Assembly: GCA_964370015.1 (NCBI GenBank)
Contig: CAYJHD010000002.1
Location: forward strand, 1-64,000
From: CAYJAD01 sp964370015
Lineage (GTDB): Bacteria > Desulfobacterota > Desulfovibrionia > Desulfovibrionales > Desulfovibrionaceae
DNA length: 64,000 nucleotides
Direction of reading: 5' to 3'
Both the position numbers and the translations under genes were made by a program. Positions 62,139 through 64,000 of this stretch are shown here, piece after piece (position 1 is the stretch's first letter; each line of letters begins with the position of its first letter). Under the pieces are notes generated by a model that ran no database searches, was not told where the DNA came from, and worked only from the letters and a program-made list of their open reading frames with translations.

Positions 62139-63329
62139 TTAGGCTTTAGCGCCCAAAAGAGAATGCTCAAAATCTGCTATGACATTCATATAATTAATAT
62201 AGGCATCATAGGGAGAGCCATAGGGGTTAAAGTATTTGTGTACATCTCCATCGGAAAACCATTTGGTGCACATATAGTAAAAATGGTCCGAGGTTTGTAA
62301 TCGGCGCCATGTTTTCAAAATATCAGCATCCTTGGTGGCTCGAACGCTACTTTCTAGGCGATACACTGCTTCAATGGCATCATATTGCATATCATTGCCA
62401 AGCCATGCTGTAAGGTCTCTTTCTGCATCGGCCCATGATATTTCTTCTGGAATATCTAAGCGAGCCATGGGAGTAATTCTTTCCGCCGCTTCAGTGGGAG
62501 TGATAAACGAAAAATGCGGATTCTCCAGCACTTGTGCAGGTAGGGCACGCATGAAATTAAAAATACCCGTCTCTTCCCATTGGTGTTCACCAAAGGTTTC
62601 ATAATCCATAAAGAGGTTAATAACTTCTCCTTGCAAGCCGGCCCTGTGCACCCAGTGGGAAAATTTCTCTGCTGTGAGAGGAAATTCAGGCCATCCTTGA
62701 TTGGAAAAGCGGAAAGCTATGTCATCGGAAAGGCGGTAATTCTTTAATAAAAGCTTGAGGTCAAGGCAATTGGCCGGCTGATAGACCACATTGGGGCTAC
62801 GCCAGCCAAGGATATGATCAACGCCTTCTGTTAAGATGGCCTTATAGCCCATATCCTCAACGATTTTTGCAATACGATTGCTGTAAATGAGCTCTGTATT
62901 GCGGAAAACCTTGGGTTTCACCCCAAAATACCAATCAAGCATTTCAGAGTGCATTTGTATTTGTTGCTTAAACTCTTCGGGGGAGTACAACGCGGAGAGG
63001 GAGTGGGCATAGGTTTCTGCCAAAAGCTCCACACAACCTGTTTGTACCAATTCTTGAAAGGATTGTAAAACCTCCGGGGCCCATGTTTCCAATTGTTCCA
63101 TGACCACGCCAGAAAGGGAGAAGGCAATTTTAAATTTCCCATCATGTTCTTTGATAAGCTCGAGTAAAAGCTTATTCATGGGCAAATAGCATTTTCTCGC
63201 CACTTTTTGTAAAATTTCACCATTGGCTTTGTCATCTTCATAAAAATGATTTTTACCCATGTCAAAAACGGTATAATGGCGTAAACGGTACGGTTGATGC
63301 ACTTGAAAATAAAAACATATGGCTGACAT
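62139..63329 (-). CDS. GH57 alpha-glucan-active enzyme
   Basis: 396 residues of glycoside hydrolase family 57: N-terminal HQPYR, ETYAHSL, the RNTELIYSN segment that carries the catalytic nucleophile Glu, and MDYETFGEH carrying the conserved Asp. Members are alpha-amylases, 4-alpha-glucanotransferases or branching enzymes. Shorter than most branching enzymes, so an amylase or glucanotransferase is likelier. AGGAAG precedes the ATG. It lies between a GT4 gene and the synthase-phosphorylase fusion. Confidence 0.9.
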   Translation of the reverse strand: MSAICFYFQVHQPYRLRHYTVFDMGKNHFYEDDKANGEILQKVARKCYLPMNKLLLELIKEHDGKFKIAFSLSGVVMEQLETWAPEVLQSFQELVQTGCVELLAETYAHSLSALYSPEEFKQQIQMHSEMLDWYFGVKPKVFRNTELIYSNRIAKIVEDMGYKAILTEGVDHILGWRSPNVVYQPANCLDLKLLLKNYRLSDDIAFRFSNQGWPEFPLTAEKFSHWVHRAGLQGEVINLFMDYETFGEHQWEETGIFNFMRALPAQVLENPHFSFITPTEAAERITPMARLDIPEEISWADAERDLTAWLGNDMQYDAIEAVYRLESSVRATKDADILKTWRRLQTSDHFYYMCTKWFSDGDVHKYFNPYGSPYDAYINYMNVIADFEHSLLGAKA

Positions 63330-63411
63330 ATAAACTTCCTAACAAGTATAAAATTATTTACCGACAAGGAAAATAAAAAATTCCCTCATGTGTTACCTAT
63401 GAAACATGTGT

Positions 63412-64000
63412 TTATTGTTCTTTATGGCAGTTTTCATAAACCTGTATAAGTTTTGTGGCGGCATTTTCCCAGCGAATATGCTGTAATTCCTCACGACATT
63501 GCTTGGTCATTTCTTCGGCCAGGCGGGGATGAGATAGCACGGCGCAAATTTTGTCTGCCATGGCGCGTACATCCCAAAAATCCACCTTAAGGGCATTTTG
63601 CACCACCTCGGCCACGCCAGATTGACGCGAAATAAGTACCGGTGTGTCGTAGGACATGGCTTCCAATGGCGCAATGCCAAAGGGCTCAGAGACGCTGGGC
63701 ATAACGTATAAGTCGCTGATGGCGTACATTTTATCCACATCTTCACCACGTAAAAAGCCTGTGAAGTGAAACCGGCTTCCCATGCGCATTTGTGCCACCA
63801 TGCGGACAATGCGTGGCAACATATCGCCGCTGCCTGCCATGATAAAGCGTACATTGGGCATACGTGAAAGTACCAGCCGTGCCGCTTCTACAAAGTATTC
63901 TGGCCCTTTTTGGAAAGTTATACGCCCCATGAAAAGCACGTACTTCTCATCACTGGGGTGTGTGGGCAGATTAAGATTTTTTCGTGATTCTTCGCGGCTC
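63412..64000 (-). CDS. GT4 glycosyltransferase, 5' end beyond the window
   Basis: The reading frame is open to the right window edge, so only the C-terminal 195 or so residues are seen. They form the GT-B nucleotide-sugar-binding half: KYVLFMGRITFQKGPEYFVE, FTGFLRGEDVDKMYAISDLY, and VMPSVSEPFGIAPLEAMSYD with the conserved E-x7-E pair. Related to glycogen synthase and mannosyl/glucosyltransferases of glycogen operons. It lies 82 bases upstream of the GH57 gene on the same strand. Confidence 0.85.
   Translation of the reverse strand, partial: SREESRKNLNLPTHPSDEKYVLFMGRITFQKGPEYFVEAARLVLSRMPNVRFIMAGSGDMLPRIVRMVAQMRMGSRFHFTGFLRGEDVDKMYAISDLYVMPSVSEPFGIAPLEAMSYDTPVLISRQSGVAEVVQNALKVDFWDVRAMADKICAVLSHPRLAEEMTKQCREELQHIRWENAATKLIQVYENCHKEQ

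Overview
The window looks like a chromosomal stretch of a moderately AT-rich, anaerobic, Gram-negative bacterium. It carries a TonB-dependent receptor, signal peptides and periplasmic binding proteins, two oxygen-sensitive Fe-S ATPase/reductase genes, FeoAB, corrinoid salvage genes and a polyglucose (glycogen) cluster built on a GT3-GT35 fusion. That combination fits the Desulfovibrionaceae or a close relative, but this is an inference from gene content; no rRNA, tRNA or marker gene in the window settles it. I saw no insertion sequence, prophage, CRISPR array or tRNA.

Layout: 0.1-9.3 kb holds a five-PAS hybrid histidine kinase, a DMT permease and a four-gene ABC importer operon (binding protein, permease, a permease-ATPase fusion, a metallophosphoesterase). 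9.7-13.5 kb holds an MFS carrier, an FkbM methyltransferase and a family 2 glycosyltransferase. 13.8-17.5 kb holds a Cys-containing 47-residue microprotein, an SLC13 anion carrier, an OsmC protein, a small secreted protein, a LysR regulator and a 32-residue membrane microprotein. 18.1-27.2 kb, all on the minus strand, is the most unusual part. It has a TonB-dependent receptor, a PepSY membrane protein, a small secreted protein, a cysteine-depleted relative of 2-hydroxyacyl-CoA dehydratase subunits, a two-helix membrane protein, a NapH-like membrane ferredoxin, a double-cubane-type reductase (HgdB/YjiM family), its ATP-dependent activase and a DsbD/TauE-like membrane protein. I read it as a candidate ATP-driven low-potential electron-transfer system tied to outer-membrane uptake of a metal complex. 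Divergent from it (27.6-35.3 kb, plus strand) is a nine-gene run beginning with feoA-feoB, then two paralogous small secreted proteins around a DUF4198 protein, an ABC exporter-like pair, a large membrane-anchored protein and a small unknown protein. The shared intergenic region carries two good promoters, each with a palindrome placed like a metalloregulator operator.

35.4-41.0 kb: chemoreceptor, TauE/SafE permease, cobS, cobO and an MFS carrier. 41.4-48.3 kb: a 1760-residue RTX/VCBS adhesin with a LapA-like N-terminus, followed by a tandem-HD (HD-GYP) protein likely to turn over c-di-GMP. 48.5-51.8 kb: an MglB-like sugar-binding protein transcribed behind a hybrid sensor kinase, with no sugar permease. 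52.1-64.0 kb: tex, a small zinc-ribbon protein, and a storage-polysaccharide cluster: a GT4 glycosyltransferase, glucokinase, a 1419-residue glycogen synthase-phosphorylase fusion, a GH57 glucanase/glucanotransferase and the 3' part of another GT4 enzyme cut by the window edge.

Most transcription units end in recognisable intrinsic terminators, several shared between convergent genes. Starts were moved inward in several cases where a good Shine-Dalgarno sequence and signal peptide favoured a shorter product (FeoA, FeoB, the two small secreted proteins, DUF4198, TonB receptor, adhesin, PepSY protein, GT4 enzyme).
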